Assembly: GCA_951640195.1 (NCBI GenBank)
Contig: OX621173.1
Coordinates: forward strand, 847,780 to 911,779
DNA length: 64,000 nt
From: Porpolomopsis calyptriformis
Taxonomy: Eukaryota; Basidiomycota; Agaricomycetes; Agaricales; Hygrophoraceae
Direction of reading: 5' to 3'
Shown here: positions 41,912 through 52,720 of the stretch, one piece after another
Numbering within the stretch: position 1 is the first letter of the stretch
Layout: each line of letters opens with the position of its first letter
Position numbers and translations under genes: made by a program
The notes under the pieces: generated by a model
What the model was told of the DNA's origin: nothing
The model's database searches: none
What the model saw: only the letters and a program-made list of their open reading frames with translations

Positions 41912-44900
41912 ATGTTCCACTCTAAATCAAGGTCGGATAATAAAGCAAGGTTGAAGCAGGCGTGCTCTACTGCTGTGAGTGACCTGCAAACAACTCTTCA
42001 AATAGTCGAACAGGCAACCGGAAGCGCCGGGTTGCCTGGAGTCCGGACGGGCGTAGGTGGTCTGCTATTTGTGTTGGATGTTATCAAGGTGGACTGCAAG
42101 CATTCTCTGTGTTGACGTCTTCTAATCAGTGAACCAGAAATCATCCCAAAATGCAGAAGACATCGAGAAACTTTCAGAGAAGATCGCACGTCTAAATCGA
42201 TTCCTTGAAATTTCCAAGAATGGAGGGACACTTTCTGCGATGGCCATTGACAGGGTAGATCGTCTGTTTGTGTGCGTTGTCTTTAAAGCCAACGGTGAAC
42301 AAGCCTGATCTGTATTTCTATAGCACATCAGATACGGCGTTGGAAGAGTTACGAAAGACGGCTTCCCGCAGTGTCGTAAAGCGTTTTATTCGCTACGATG
42401 ATGATGCACAGGTGATCAGCAATTATATCCAGACAATTGCATGGTCGATCCAAAGTTTTACGGTATGCCTATCTACTTGCGTACTTCCACCTTTGATTGA
42501 TATGGATTGGTGCTGTCTAGGTGGAGACTGCACTTGCCATCGAATTCGCACTTGATGTGCGTTGATTTTGCGCTACTCTAATGAGTTGAATATTCATGCA
42601 CTCTCAGGAACATGCCATCAGAATCCAGGAGGGCATCAACAATCTTCATGAAGTCATGACCAGTGGATTCCAGGTTCGTGTTAATGGTGCACTAATCATT
42701 GCAACTTGACTAATTAATATCATCTAGCACATGAACACTAGATTAGACTTGAAAGGTGAGGACTGATTGGTTAATACGTGATGAAATGACTTAGACATTT
42801 TAGATGGGCATCCACCATACGCCAGGTTTTCCGCATTCAATTCCAAAGATCGAGCGCGGTGTTTTGAAGGCACCAGGACAGATCTCCTCTATCAGATTTT
42901 TCACTGGATTGATTTCAACCATTCGTCAAGCCAAGATAGTCGCACATTAAAGGGAAAATCACCAGTGGTTGGTACCCTTGCAGAGAATATCTGTATATTT
43001 TGGATCAATGGGTCAGCCGGAACAGGGAAAACCACGATCGCTTATACTGTTGCTGAAGCTTGCAGAGAACGTGGTGTTCTCGGTGCAAGCTTCTTCTGCT
43101 CGCGTGATGATGCGGAATGCAGCGACCCCCGTCTAATCTTTACTAGCATCGCCTACCAACTCGGAAATTTCAGCGACTCATTCAAAGCCGAGGTTACTCG
43201 TATTATCGAATCAACACCCGATATCGCTTATGCCAGTCCGTCGTATCAACTTGAAGAGCTTATCGTAAAACCTCTTCGCACACTCGGGAGCTCATTTTCC
43301 CCATGTGTTGTTGTAGTGGACGCACTAGATGAGTGCAAGGAGACCGAAACGACCTCGATTATCTTATCATCACTTTCTCTTCATATCGACGAACTCTTCC
43401 CGTTGAAGTTTTTGGTCACCAGTCGTCCGGAAAGTGGTATCACTGGGATCTTTAAATCCAGCAATTTGAATCCCCTCACTCAGCAATACATTTTGCACGA
43501 GGTTGAACTGGATGTCGTGCAGAACGATATCACGCTTTACCTTTCGTCAAAACTCGCTTCGACGAGAGAATTATATTGCATCAAAGACCAATGGCCTTCT
43601 GAAGCAGATATCCATTCCTTGGCACTGCTGTCCTCTGCGCTTTTCATCTATGCATCTACATCGGTCAGGTTCATCGAGGATCGAAACTATTCTGACCCCA
43701 AAGATCAGCTCACGCGTCTTCTGTCTCATGCAGCCTCTGCGACAGAACCTTCGTCACCCGATTATCACCTTGATCAATTATATACTCAAGTGTTGAATGA
43801 CGCTTTCCCTATCCTGTCCTCTGGTCTTTCTGGACGACTGAAGAGGATTCTAGGGACTATTGTTCTTCTTCGAGATCCGCTCTCTTCACTTGCCATCGAA
43901 CGATTACTAGGTCTGCAATCGGGAACGGTTCAAGGGATGCTACGTCATCTTCACTCAGTTATTGTGGTACCAGATGATGATAGCCAAGTGATTCGAACCC
44001 TTCATCCATCCTTCTTCGATTTCATAACCAGCTCAGCTCGATGTCAGAATCCGAAATTCGTTGTTAATCCCGGAATGCAGCACACTCTACTTGCGCGTGC
44101 CTGTCTAGAGGTTATGAAAGGGCTGAAGCGGGATATATGTGGAATAAGAAACCCATCGGTGCTTAATAGTGAGGTGGACAATCTTCCCGCACGAATCATG
44201 ATATGCATTCCACCTGAACTGCAGTATGCATGTCGTCACTGGGCGTGGCACCTGTCAAATGCGATCCTCTCTGACAGTCTCGTTGGACTAGTGAAGGAGT
44301 TTGGTTCGAAATATCTGCTGTATTGGGTTGAAGCGTTAAGTCTGATGGGAGATCTTCGAAATGGCCTCCTTGCGTTGGATGGGGCGCGACAAGCCATTGG
44401 TGTTAGTTATTCCCCTCCCAACAATTTGCAAAACTGATCAAGTCTCATAGAACGCAGGCACAGACGTGACTAATACAATGACGTTACTTCGTGATTGCCA
44501 GCGGTTCACCTTGGAATTTTTCCCGGCCATCAGTACTTGTTCCCTCCAAGTATACCACTCTGCATTACCATTCACTCCCGAACGAACCTTGATTAAGAAA
44601 ACGTATAGAACACAATTGGACATTCCGATCAAAGTGTACAATGGATTGGATGATGGATGGAATGCATGCATACGGATAATGAAAGGACATTCCGATTGGG
44701 TAAATTCGGTTGCATTTTCTCCCGATGGCACGCGTATCGTTTCTGGATCCTACGACAATACTCTTCGGCTCTGGGACGCAACCAGCTGTGCACATCTGAA
44801 TACTTTCAACCGACACTCTAATTGTGTAAAATCGGTCGCATTTTCCCCCGATGGCACGCGTATCGTTTCTGGCTCTGACGACACAACTGTTCGGCTGTGG

Positions 44901-46487
44901 GACACAGTCAGCGGTGCACTTCTGAACACTCTTATGGAACATGATGGTTCGGTATATTCGGTCGCATTTTCCCTCGATGGGACCCGTATCATTTCTGGAT
45001 CCGAAGACAATACTGTTCGGCTGTGGGACGCAGTTAGCTGTGCCCATCAGATCACTTTCGGGGGACATTCCAAAGGGGTATGTTCGGTTGCATTTTCCCC
45101 CGATGGTTCGCGTATCGTTTCTGGATCCAAAGACTACACTCTTCGGCTGTGGGATGCCGTCAGCGGTGCACATCTGAACACTTTCAAGAAACATTCCGAT
45201 TCAGTATATTCGGTTGCATTTTCCCCCGATGGCACGCGTATCATATCTGGATCATTTGACTATACTCTTCGTCTTTGGGACGCAGTCAGTGGTGCACATC
45301 TGAACATTTTCAAGGGACATTTGGATTTGGTCACATCTGTTGCATTTTCTCCCGATGGCACGCGTATAGTTTCTGCATCCAACGACAACACTTTTCGGCT
45401 GTGGGATGCCGTCAGCGGTGCACATCTGAACACGTTCGAGGAACATTCCCAAGGGGTATATTCAGTCGCATTTTCGCCCGATGGCACGCGTATCGTTTCT
45501 GGGTCCAACGACACTACTCTTCGACTGTGGGATGCAGTCAGTGGTACACATCCAAACACTTTCAAGCGACATTCTGGTCCGGTATATTCAGCCGCATTCT
45601 CCTCCGACGGCACGCTTATCGTTTCTGGATCCTACGACCAAATTGTTCGGTTGTGGGATGCAGTCAGCGGTGCACATCTGAACACTTTCATGGGACATTC
45701 CGATCCAGTAACATCGGTCACATTTTCCTCTGATGCCACTCGTATCCTTTCAGGATCCCGGGACAAGACTCTTCGACTGTGGGATGCAGTCAGCGGCACG
45801 CATCTGAAAACTTTCAAGGGACATTCCGATTGGGTAAATTCAGTTGCATTTTCCCCCGATGGCACGTGTATCGTTTCTGGATCCCACGACAATACTCTTC
45901 GACTATGGGATGCAGTGATCGGCGCACATCACTCATTCTTGGGCCATTTCTTGGGACATTCCAGTTCGGTAGAATCGGTTGCATTTTCCCCCGACGCCAT
46001 GCTTATCGTTTCCGGATCCCAGGACAATACTCTTCGTCTGTGGGATGCTGTTAGCCGCGTGCAACTGAAGACATTCGTGGGACATTACAGTATTGCAAAT
46101 TCGGTCTCATTTTCCCCCGATGGCATGCGTATCGTTGCTGAATGCGACAATCATACTCTTCATCTGTGGGACAGATTCAGTGGTGCACATATAATGACCC
46201 TCAAAGGACATTTTATCCGCGTTGAATCAATCTCGCGATCTTGCAGTTTTGCCAGGAACTCGTTATCTACCGACGACCTAAATCCTACTTGTCCAATATT
46301 TGGTTATATCGCAGAGGATGGCTGGGTGTACTCCATCAGTGGGAATCGACGTATTTGTTGGGTTCCAATTTCTTGCAGACCAGAGAGTTTGGATGCAAAC
46401 GCAGCCCGTGTGGTTTTTGGAAAAGAGGATGGGCGAGTCATTATCCTTGATTTTACAGGCATCAACGCCTATTTTCGTGGCCTCTAG
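41912..46487 (+). CDS. NACHT-WD40 NLR-like STAND protein, copy 2
   Basis: The start at 41912 gives MFHSKSRSDNKARLKQACST. Exon 1 ends at 42088. Several small exons complete an N-terminal helical domain (VEQATGSAGLPGVRTGVGGL, EKLSEKIARLNRFLEISKNG, SVVKRFIRYDDDAQVISNY). The NACHT exon runs from about 42,800 to 44,399: FNSKDRARCFEG, Walker A NGSAGTGKTT, VVVDALDECKE, FLVTSRPES, and a helical region ending WAWHLSNAIL and LSLMGDLRNGLLALDGARQA. A 58-nt intron (44400-44457, GT...AG) joins it to 12 near-identical WD40 repeats of 42 aa. A C-terminal ARVVFGKEDGRVIILDFTGI follows, with TAG at 46485-46487. No stop or frameshift is seen. Proposed role is ligand-triggered oligomerisation through NACHT after WD40 recognition (family knowledge). 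Copy 1 is its inverted paralogue. Confidence 0.88.
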
Positions 46488-46659
46488 CTTTCCTGGTTGA
46501 TCGTCTTATGGTTTCAATCGTTTTCAAAACTCGTGTTTTTCACAACATATCTCTACCACTGTTTGTCCAAGGTTCCTACAATTTTCTGAGCACATCCCTT
46601 GGAATCTTTTTTTGTAAAGTCTTGCGTATAACAAGAATGGCGGTCCAGACAACCAATTG
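46488..46659. other. 3' flank of NLR copy 2
   Basis: Nothing recognised; presumably 3' UTR. Confidence 0.4.
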
Positions 46660-47141
46660 TTACTCTGGAATCTGTGGACTGTGGTATGAAAAGCATCTAT
46701 TCATCATCACAGAAAAGCCGGCGGACGAGGGGATGTAGACCTCAATGACTTTTTCAAGAATTACACTGCCCATCTGCATTGCACAGACAGAACGCTTGCC
46801 GTCTTGAGATAATTTGAGGGGCAACGCTATTGAACACCCTTGACCTGGGCCATCGGCATTCGTACTCTTGGTCATATTGTGCCAAGATGGAGATGCCTTG
46901 ATGTTGTTAGAATCTTTTTGCTTATTAAGAATCGTTTGGGGGGAGAAATGGATGGGATATGTGGAATGTAAATTGCTGAAGACCCAAAGAAATGAAGTAT
47001 GAAAGGCGTGGATGATTGTATCAAACTTACGATAACCCAGAAGGATGAGACCTCCGAAATAGTAGAAATATTAAATGCCGTGTCTACAAAGAAGTCTATG
47101 GTTAAGATCACGGTATAAATTAGACTCTCATTTACCTCCAA
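46660..47141 (-). CDS. Possible small unrecognised gene
   Basis: Two minus-strand pieces look protein-coding. MEVNESLIYTVILTIDFFVD then AFNISTISEVSSFWVI (47141-47030) ends at a GTAAGT donor. MTKSTNADGPGQGCSIALPL then KLSQDGKRSVCAMQMGSVIL and EKVIEVYIPSSAGFS (46875-46663) ends at TAA. The joining acceptor is not certain. I do not recognise a family. It lies between the end of NLR copy 2 and the 3' end of the RAD51-like gene and could also be non-coding. Confidence 0.25.
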
Positions 47142-47320
47142 GTATTACTTCATTCCTGCAACTTCGTCCTAGCATTACGGTCATCCACCGGTGATGTAAT
47201 CTCAATTCAAGAACTTACTATAGAGTAACACTCCTCAGGTGGAGGCCCCTGCCCAGGCTTGTATGTAGGTGTTGAGATAACACGTATCACCCTACGCGAG
47301 ATGATCCATCAAACAAGGCT

Positions 47321-48506
47321 TCAAGAAGAAAGGTGACCCACGAACCCAGTTGTGGGTGTCTTGGGCATGATGATAAGTCGATGGGAACGGTCCGAAGGTA
47401 GATATAGAGGTCCTGACGGGAGTTGAGGGTCATGTTTACTGGTGGGAAGAGGAAACTTGATCATTACCGAGTTGAGGGACCATGATTGCTGTTGCACCTG
47501 TATCAAAGTTCCCTGATGAACCATCCGCGTTTATGACCTTGGTCGCGAGTTGCGAAGTAGTGACTACCTGCCCAGCATTTCGAAAGGTGATCGAGTTCAG
47601 AGTGGGGTCAAATTGTGCCGCCAACTTCACGTACCGATAAATGTTTGTTTGTGCATACTCTCGTTAAAGTCTGTTTCACTCTTTCCAAGAATGCAGCTTT
47701 TGCGGAATGTGTCAAGGATGGTGGTGATTGGAAGGGGAAAGATATGGAATTTAGCACGAGGAGTCCCGTCTACGAGATATGAGAAGTCGATTGCTAGTCA
47801 CAGTGGGAAAGACTAACGCCTGGATTAGCGTCGAGGTAAGAGGAAAGGCCGTGCATGAAGATCATTAGGTCGGGGAGTGTGTGGATATTAACGTGACTGA
47901 TTAGCCGTCGATAGTGTGGAGGGACAGACGGAGATTCTGGGGGGGACGATCAGATTGTGAAGAACAATTCGGACGCTCATATGACTAACTGCCGAGTGAT
48001 TTGTCAATCGCGGCGGGGCTGGCCATGTTTTGACAATCTGCGACACGAGAATGCATGTCAAAAATGTAAACGAAAAGAACGGCACGACACACCAACAAAG
48101 AGAACCGCTTCATTAACCTCGACGAAAGATTTGACAATATTGATTGCGAGAGATTCTTTGGGGGTACCAGGTGGTCCCGATATCTCGAGTACATGGCCTC
48201 TTGAAAGCCCTCCCGAAAGCAGTTTATCAATTGGTGGACAACATGTAGGGTACTTTTCCGAGGCCGAGATCATTGCAATGGCGGATTGTGTGAAAGGTAC
48301 GGACATTCTTGATTCCTGGAATGCCGAGAATACTGCCCGAGAAGTTTAGAATGAGATTATACAACGGATGAAACGCGAAACCTTGAGAGTGTCCTTCTAA
48401 GAGTATCGTCGATGTATCTTTGAGCGCGTACCTGGCTCTGGTTGATGAGGATTCGGATTGAAGTCGACGCGTCGAATGAACGATCTTGAACGGCAAATCC
48501 CGACAT
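47321..48506 (-). CDS. RAD51-paralogue-like recombination protein (RecA/RAD51C-type fold)
   Basis: The start at 48506 gives MSGFAVQDRSFDASTSIRIL. The next exon reads FSAFQESRMSVPFTQSAIAM then CCPPIDKLLSGGLSRGHVLE and ISGPPGTPKESLAINIVKSF; with the following splice it gives EAVLFVDCQNMASPAAIDKSL. Then come HTLPDLMIFMHGLSSYLDAN, LAIDFSYLVDG (Walker B region), FRNAGQVVTTSQLATKVIN (the QMTTK-like L2 region of RAD51 proteins) and SHRLIIMPKTPTTGFVGHLS, ending at 47321. The block order fits RAD51C/RAD57-type paralogues that assist RAD51 in homologous recombination. The Walker A is GPPGTPKE instead of GxxxxGK[ST], so ATP binding may be weak or lost. Exon borders in the middle are approximate. Confidence 0.65.
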
Positions 48507-48772
48507 TTGTTCCACTCCCTCTCACCTCAGCGCTTTTGGTTATTCTGCTAAGACATCCAGCGAACCCACACTCCAATCCAAAAGATGGCCGTTTCGAACG
48601 TACCAGTTTTAAAATATACCCCAAAATCCCACTCTGCACAGGTCGAGAACATCTCTGAGCACGGCAAGTAACCAATCACTGCGCTCATCCTGTTTCCAAA
48701 TGATTTTATCTAATAGCGGGTCGACAAGAAGCAGTAACTCTTTATAATAACTATGTCCATCCAACAGGGGAC

Positions 48773-50422
48773 ATGCGCAGGTCCGGAGAGGCCAAGAGTT
48801 CATCTGGCACTCCTTTAGAACACGATGCTTTCAAGTGAGCGTTACATTGACCGTCTTTATCAATGTCTCACACTGCTTACTCCCAGAAAACCCTTGAATA
48901 TGTCTGGATATATGTTGGCCGGAAAGCCTCTGTCAGTCATCCTGGTAACAATCGTAGCTCGCACAGCAATTTCTCTTTTTTTTTGGATTTTGAGCCATTC
49001 GTTAACCTTTACTAAATCATTCGAATAATCTACGTTACCAGAGCCACCTCACTGTTATCATCCATACCAAACGTCCAACATATCTCGAAGCAGCCGAACT
49101 ACGCGGATACTCGCCGCAACCTCTATGTTCTTGGTTTGCCGTTCTCTCTCACAAAGTGAGCTTTCCTTTTAAATTTCCTTTCTTCTCACAACTATTTCTT
49201 AGGGTTGAGTTTGCCGAGGTATTCTCTCGGTATGGTACAGTATCACATTGTGTAATTCTCGCGACCGTGGATAATTCCTCCCGGCGGCGTGGCTTCATCG
49301 TTATGTCCACCCATGAGGAAGCAAAGTCAGCCATGATCCATCTCTCACGTTCCCAGATCAAGTACGTTCACTAGTTCATGGATAGCTTATCGGATTTAGC
49401 TCTTTTCAGAGGCCATACTCTCGATATTTCTTGGGCGGTCGTACAACGTTCTCAAGGTTTGATATACACTCCCCCTGTTTGATATAAATTCATGTCCCTC
49501 TGAAGGATTCCTGGATGGCGCTGATCGCAGTTCCGTACTTGACACTCAGTCTTCTGAATCTGCTCCATCGAGCAACATCCAAGATCGTCTTCACCCCCGT
49601 TCCGCAAATTTTTCCAGCAAGCCCATGGTCTTTGTCGATAGCGCTGACAATGGCACATGCCTGATGCTCAGTCTGAAACCGACCCCTACTCTTCTGGTCT
49701 CAAATCTGCCGACTGTCTTGTTCTCTCATCCTCAGGACTTGCATCCCCTCTTCTATCCGTTCGGAGAAACCAAGAAGCTTGAGATTCACCATTCCCCTTC
49801 TATGCACTTAACAGACAACATCTCGGTACTTGTGGAGTACTCGACGAGTTCTAGTGCTCAAGAAGCCAAGGAGACTCTTCAAGGACAATCTTACGCAAAC
49901 CACAAGTTGACGGCCGAATATGTGCAATTAACCTCCTCTGGTGCCGGCTTTCGCTCTACTTCCTCGATTGCCAGCACCGGCTTCAACGGAAGCTTAAACT
50001 CTCCGAATCTCAACCCTTTTGCAACTCCTTTTGTTCTAGAGACGTCCTCTTCCTTGGCTGCTCTTCGTACTCCATCATTTTACAACATTAACTCTGAAAA
50101 TCACGATCCCTATGCCACATATCCAGGCTGTTTCTCTGCCAAGACTCAACGTTCTTCCTGTCGCGCGCTATCCCCTTTCCATACCTACAATGCTGTTCGT
50201 TCCGCTCCTGCCTGCTTGACTTCCAAATCGGACGTTGCCATATCTTGGTAAGTGCCACGAGGTTTAGATGGCGATGCCTCTAAACATATAAACCATCGAG
50301 TATTTACCACCGATCGCAGCAACTCGGATAAGCGTCCGTCGTGGTGTGGTCAGCGCGCTCTTTCCAACTTATCGAACGTGGCTATAAACACACCCTTCTC
50401 TCATTCGAACTGGTATGCTTGA
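48773..50422 (+). CDS. RNA-binding protein with two RRM domains
   Basis: The first RRM spans about 49,110-49,430: RNP2 LYVLGLPFSLTK, an intron, VEFAEVFSRYGTVSHC, and RNP1 RRGFIVMSTHEEAK, then GHTLDISWA after another intron. A Ser-rich linker leads to RRM2 (about 49,690-49,930): TLLVSNLPTVLFSHPQDLHP, LFYPFGETKKLEI, SVLVEYSTSSSAQEAKETL, HKLTAEYV. The tail is Ser/Asn/Pro-rich (PNLNPFATPF). The last exon (from about 50,321) reads NSDKRPSWCGQRALSNLS and stops at 50420-50422. The 5' end is uncertain. ATG 48773 opens a frame ending in a GTGAGC donor, but the phase of the next junctions was not resolved. It probably acts in mRNA processing, stability or translation; targets cannot be told. Confidence 0.7.
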
Positions 50423-50817
50423 TAGATTGTAACATACTCCTACGGCCTTCCTGCGCCTATACTTGTCCCATCGTTACCATTCCAAATGAACTTGCGCAGC
50501 CTCCGAATTTGAGCAGACTGCTTTGTTGAAGTTGTCAACCAGTAGTGGCTACCAGACCAAGTGTAACACGCTCTGGCGATGATCTCTGCTACTGATGCCG
50601 GCATGAGGCTGCGCGAGGCGCTCAAAGCAGAATATTACTGATGGAAGGGACAAAGCTGACTGTGGTAGTTAGTATGTATTTGATCAGAGTTTACACTGTC
50701 AGGGTAACTAATCACGTGATTTTCGCTCCCACATGCATCTCCGAAGCCGAGTTCCGATTCCATTCCCGCAAAACATACAAGCACCATCACGCTCGTTTTT
50801 TTCCACCCTCGTTAGCA
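50423..50817. other. Intergenic region
   Basis: 395 bp between the RRM gene and the CRH gene in the same direction; no gene or repeat seen. It should hold the promoter of the CRH gene. Confidence 0.4.
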
Positions 50818-52610
50818 ATGCTACCCTCCTTGATACCTTTTTTGCCTCTATTGGCTTCTCTAGCCTCCCTATCTGTTAATGCCCAATCTGGCCAGACTTG
50901 GTTTGCACCATATAGCCCATTTCTAGAAATTGAGGCCTGACTCCTGTATTTCAGTAACGCGACATCCCTATGTCCAGCAGAATTTCCTTGTTGCAGTGCG
51001 TTTAGTCTCCTGGATCCTCTTGTCTCTTCCAATGCTGATTTCCCCCTAAGGTGAATTTGGCTATTGTGGGTCTGACAATGTGCGTCTCATTAAGGATCGG
51101 AAAACTTCCGTCCATCGGGGTCTGCCCTAAGAGTCAAACCAAAACTTATGCGTAACGGTCGTAGTTTTGTTTGGGAGGCTGCAATCCCCTTTTTTCGAAT
51201 ACCATCGATTCTTGCTCGCCCAGCCCAGTGTGTGAAAATGCAAACGTGAGTCCCTCGCGGATGCCTCATTGAACGTGCTAATAAACTTCATATTCTAGCA
51301 CACTTTCGCAGATAACTCTAGGATCATCTCTAATGCTTCTCTTTACGATGGCAACGCTACCGCATACGGTGTGTCGTTAGTTGTCCCACCCGTAGTTCTC
51401 CGTCTAACACCTTCTAGATTGGACCCTCGATAAAGGCACCATCATGAATACCAACTCCTCCGGTGGTGAACTTGGCTTGCTTCTAACCCAGGCCAATGGC
51501 GGTACACGTATCTCTTCAACAAGATATGTCCACTACGGTACTATCACTGCCAGAAGTTCGTATCCTACTTAACCCTCCGATCGTCCCCCGTCTAACCTAT
51601 CTTGACTCCCCAGTGAAGACCGGCCGCTGGGCGGGAGTAGTGACAGCATTCATCACGATGAGCGACATCAGGGATGAAATTGACTGGGAATTCCCTGGAA
51701 CGAACACCACACAGGGTCAAACGAACTTTTTCTGGCAAGGTGTAATTCGTGAGTGGCCCACTCGTTACCATCTTTCTAGACAAGATGGATAAGCTCCAAT
51801 ATTTTATAGCCCAATCAACAAATGGAGAGGCGGAGCAAGGCTTGACTGATACGTATGGTAATTACCACGACTATACCGTACGTCATCAACCTTGATATTC
51901 CTTTCTTATCTTCCCTAACTCACCAATCTTCTCTGACCACGCGCCTGACCCACAGATCGACTGGCAGCCAACAACCCTCACTTTCCTGGTGAACGGCCAA
52001 GTCGTTCGCACAATTAAGGAATCAGACACTGTCGTTAATGGAGTGAGCCAATTCCCCAACACGCCTTCCAGGATCCAACTCAGGTGTGTAACTTTCTGAT
52101 AACTTCGCTTCGCTGAACCAATCTTGTCCTTCCACCGACCTTTCTTAGCATATGGCCCGCAGGTATCAATTCATCCGCCCCTGGTGTAGTGCAATGGGCT
52201 GGAGGTAAAACATTTTCGCTTACTCCGTTTTGTAGTTTGCCAGTCCCTCATTAATCTACAATTTAGGCATGATCAATTGGAATGACCCTGACTATGCATC
52301 GGCTGGTGTGTACCCGCTTCGTCTCATCCAGCGTTATTCAACTTTCTGACTGTTGTGATGATCACAACCTACAGGTCACTTCTACGCTCTTGTTTCATCT
52401 GTCTCCATCAAATGTGCCGATCCACAGGCCCCTGGACCGAATATCACATCATACGTGTATAACCAAAACGTTTCCCTTGATACTCCTGGCGTAGATTTCT
52501 CTAACAAGTCCACCATCGACGCCGCATATTCGCTAAGCGCGGTCAACACAAATGTACATCTTGTACTGGCAGCCATCCTTGGGTTCGCGATCACTTTGCA
52601 GGTCATCTGA
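50818..52610 (+). CDS. CRH-type chitin-glucan transglycosylase (GH16), secreted and GPI-anchored
   Basis: About ten short exons. The start at 50818 gives MLPSLIPFLPLLASLASLSV followed by NAQSG, a clear signal peptide. A Cys-rich module follows (CPAEFPCCSEFGYCG, CBM18-like). The GH16 core has LLLTQANGGTRISSTRYVHY, GRWAGVVTAFITMSDIRDEI and the catalytic stretch DEIDWEFPG (ExDxxE), near 51,675-51,700. It continues TNFFWQGVI, DWQPTTLTFLVNGQVVRTI and IWPAGINSSAPGVVQWAGG. It ends in a Ser/Thr region and a hydrophobic tail (VHLVLAAILGFAITLQVI), the GPI-attachment signal, with TGA at 52608-52610. CRH enzymes cross-link chitin to beta-1,6/1,3-glucan in the wall. Catalytic acids are intact. Convergent with the next gene, 110 bp apart. 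Confidence 0.88.
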
Positions 52611-52720
52611 TGCATACTCCTCGTCCCTGTATAGTATCGATTACATCTCCTTGATATCTATACAAATCTCTAATAATATATGAAAGCCTTCTCGGCTTTC
52701 ATCTAACCGTCAATCCACCA

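Noticed and set aside
44565..45892. Minus-strand open frames opposite the WD40 repeats of NLR copy 2
   Set aside because: Mirror images of the repeat-coding strand, as for copy 1.
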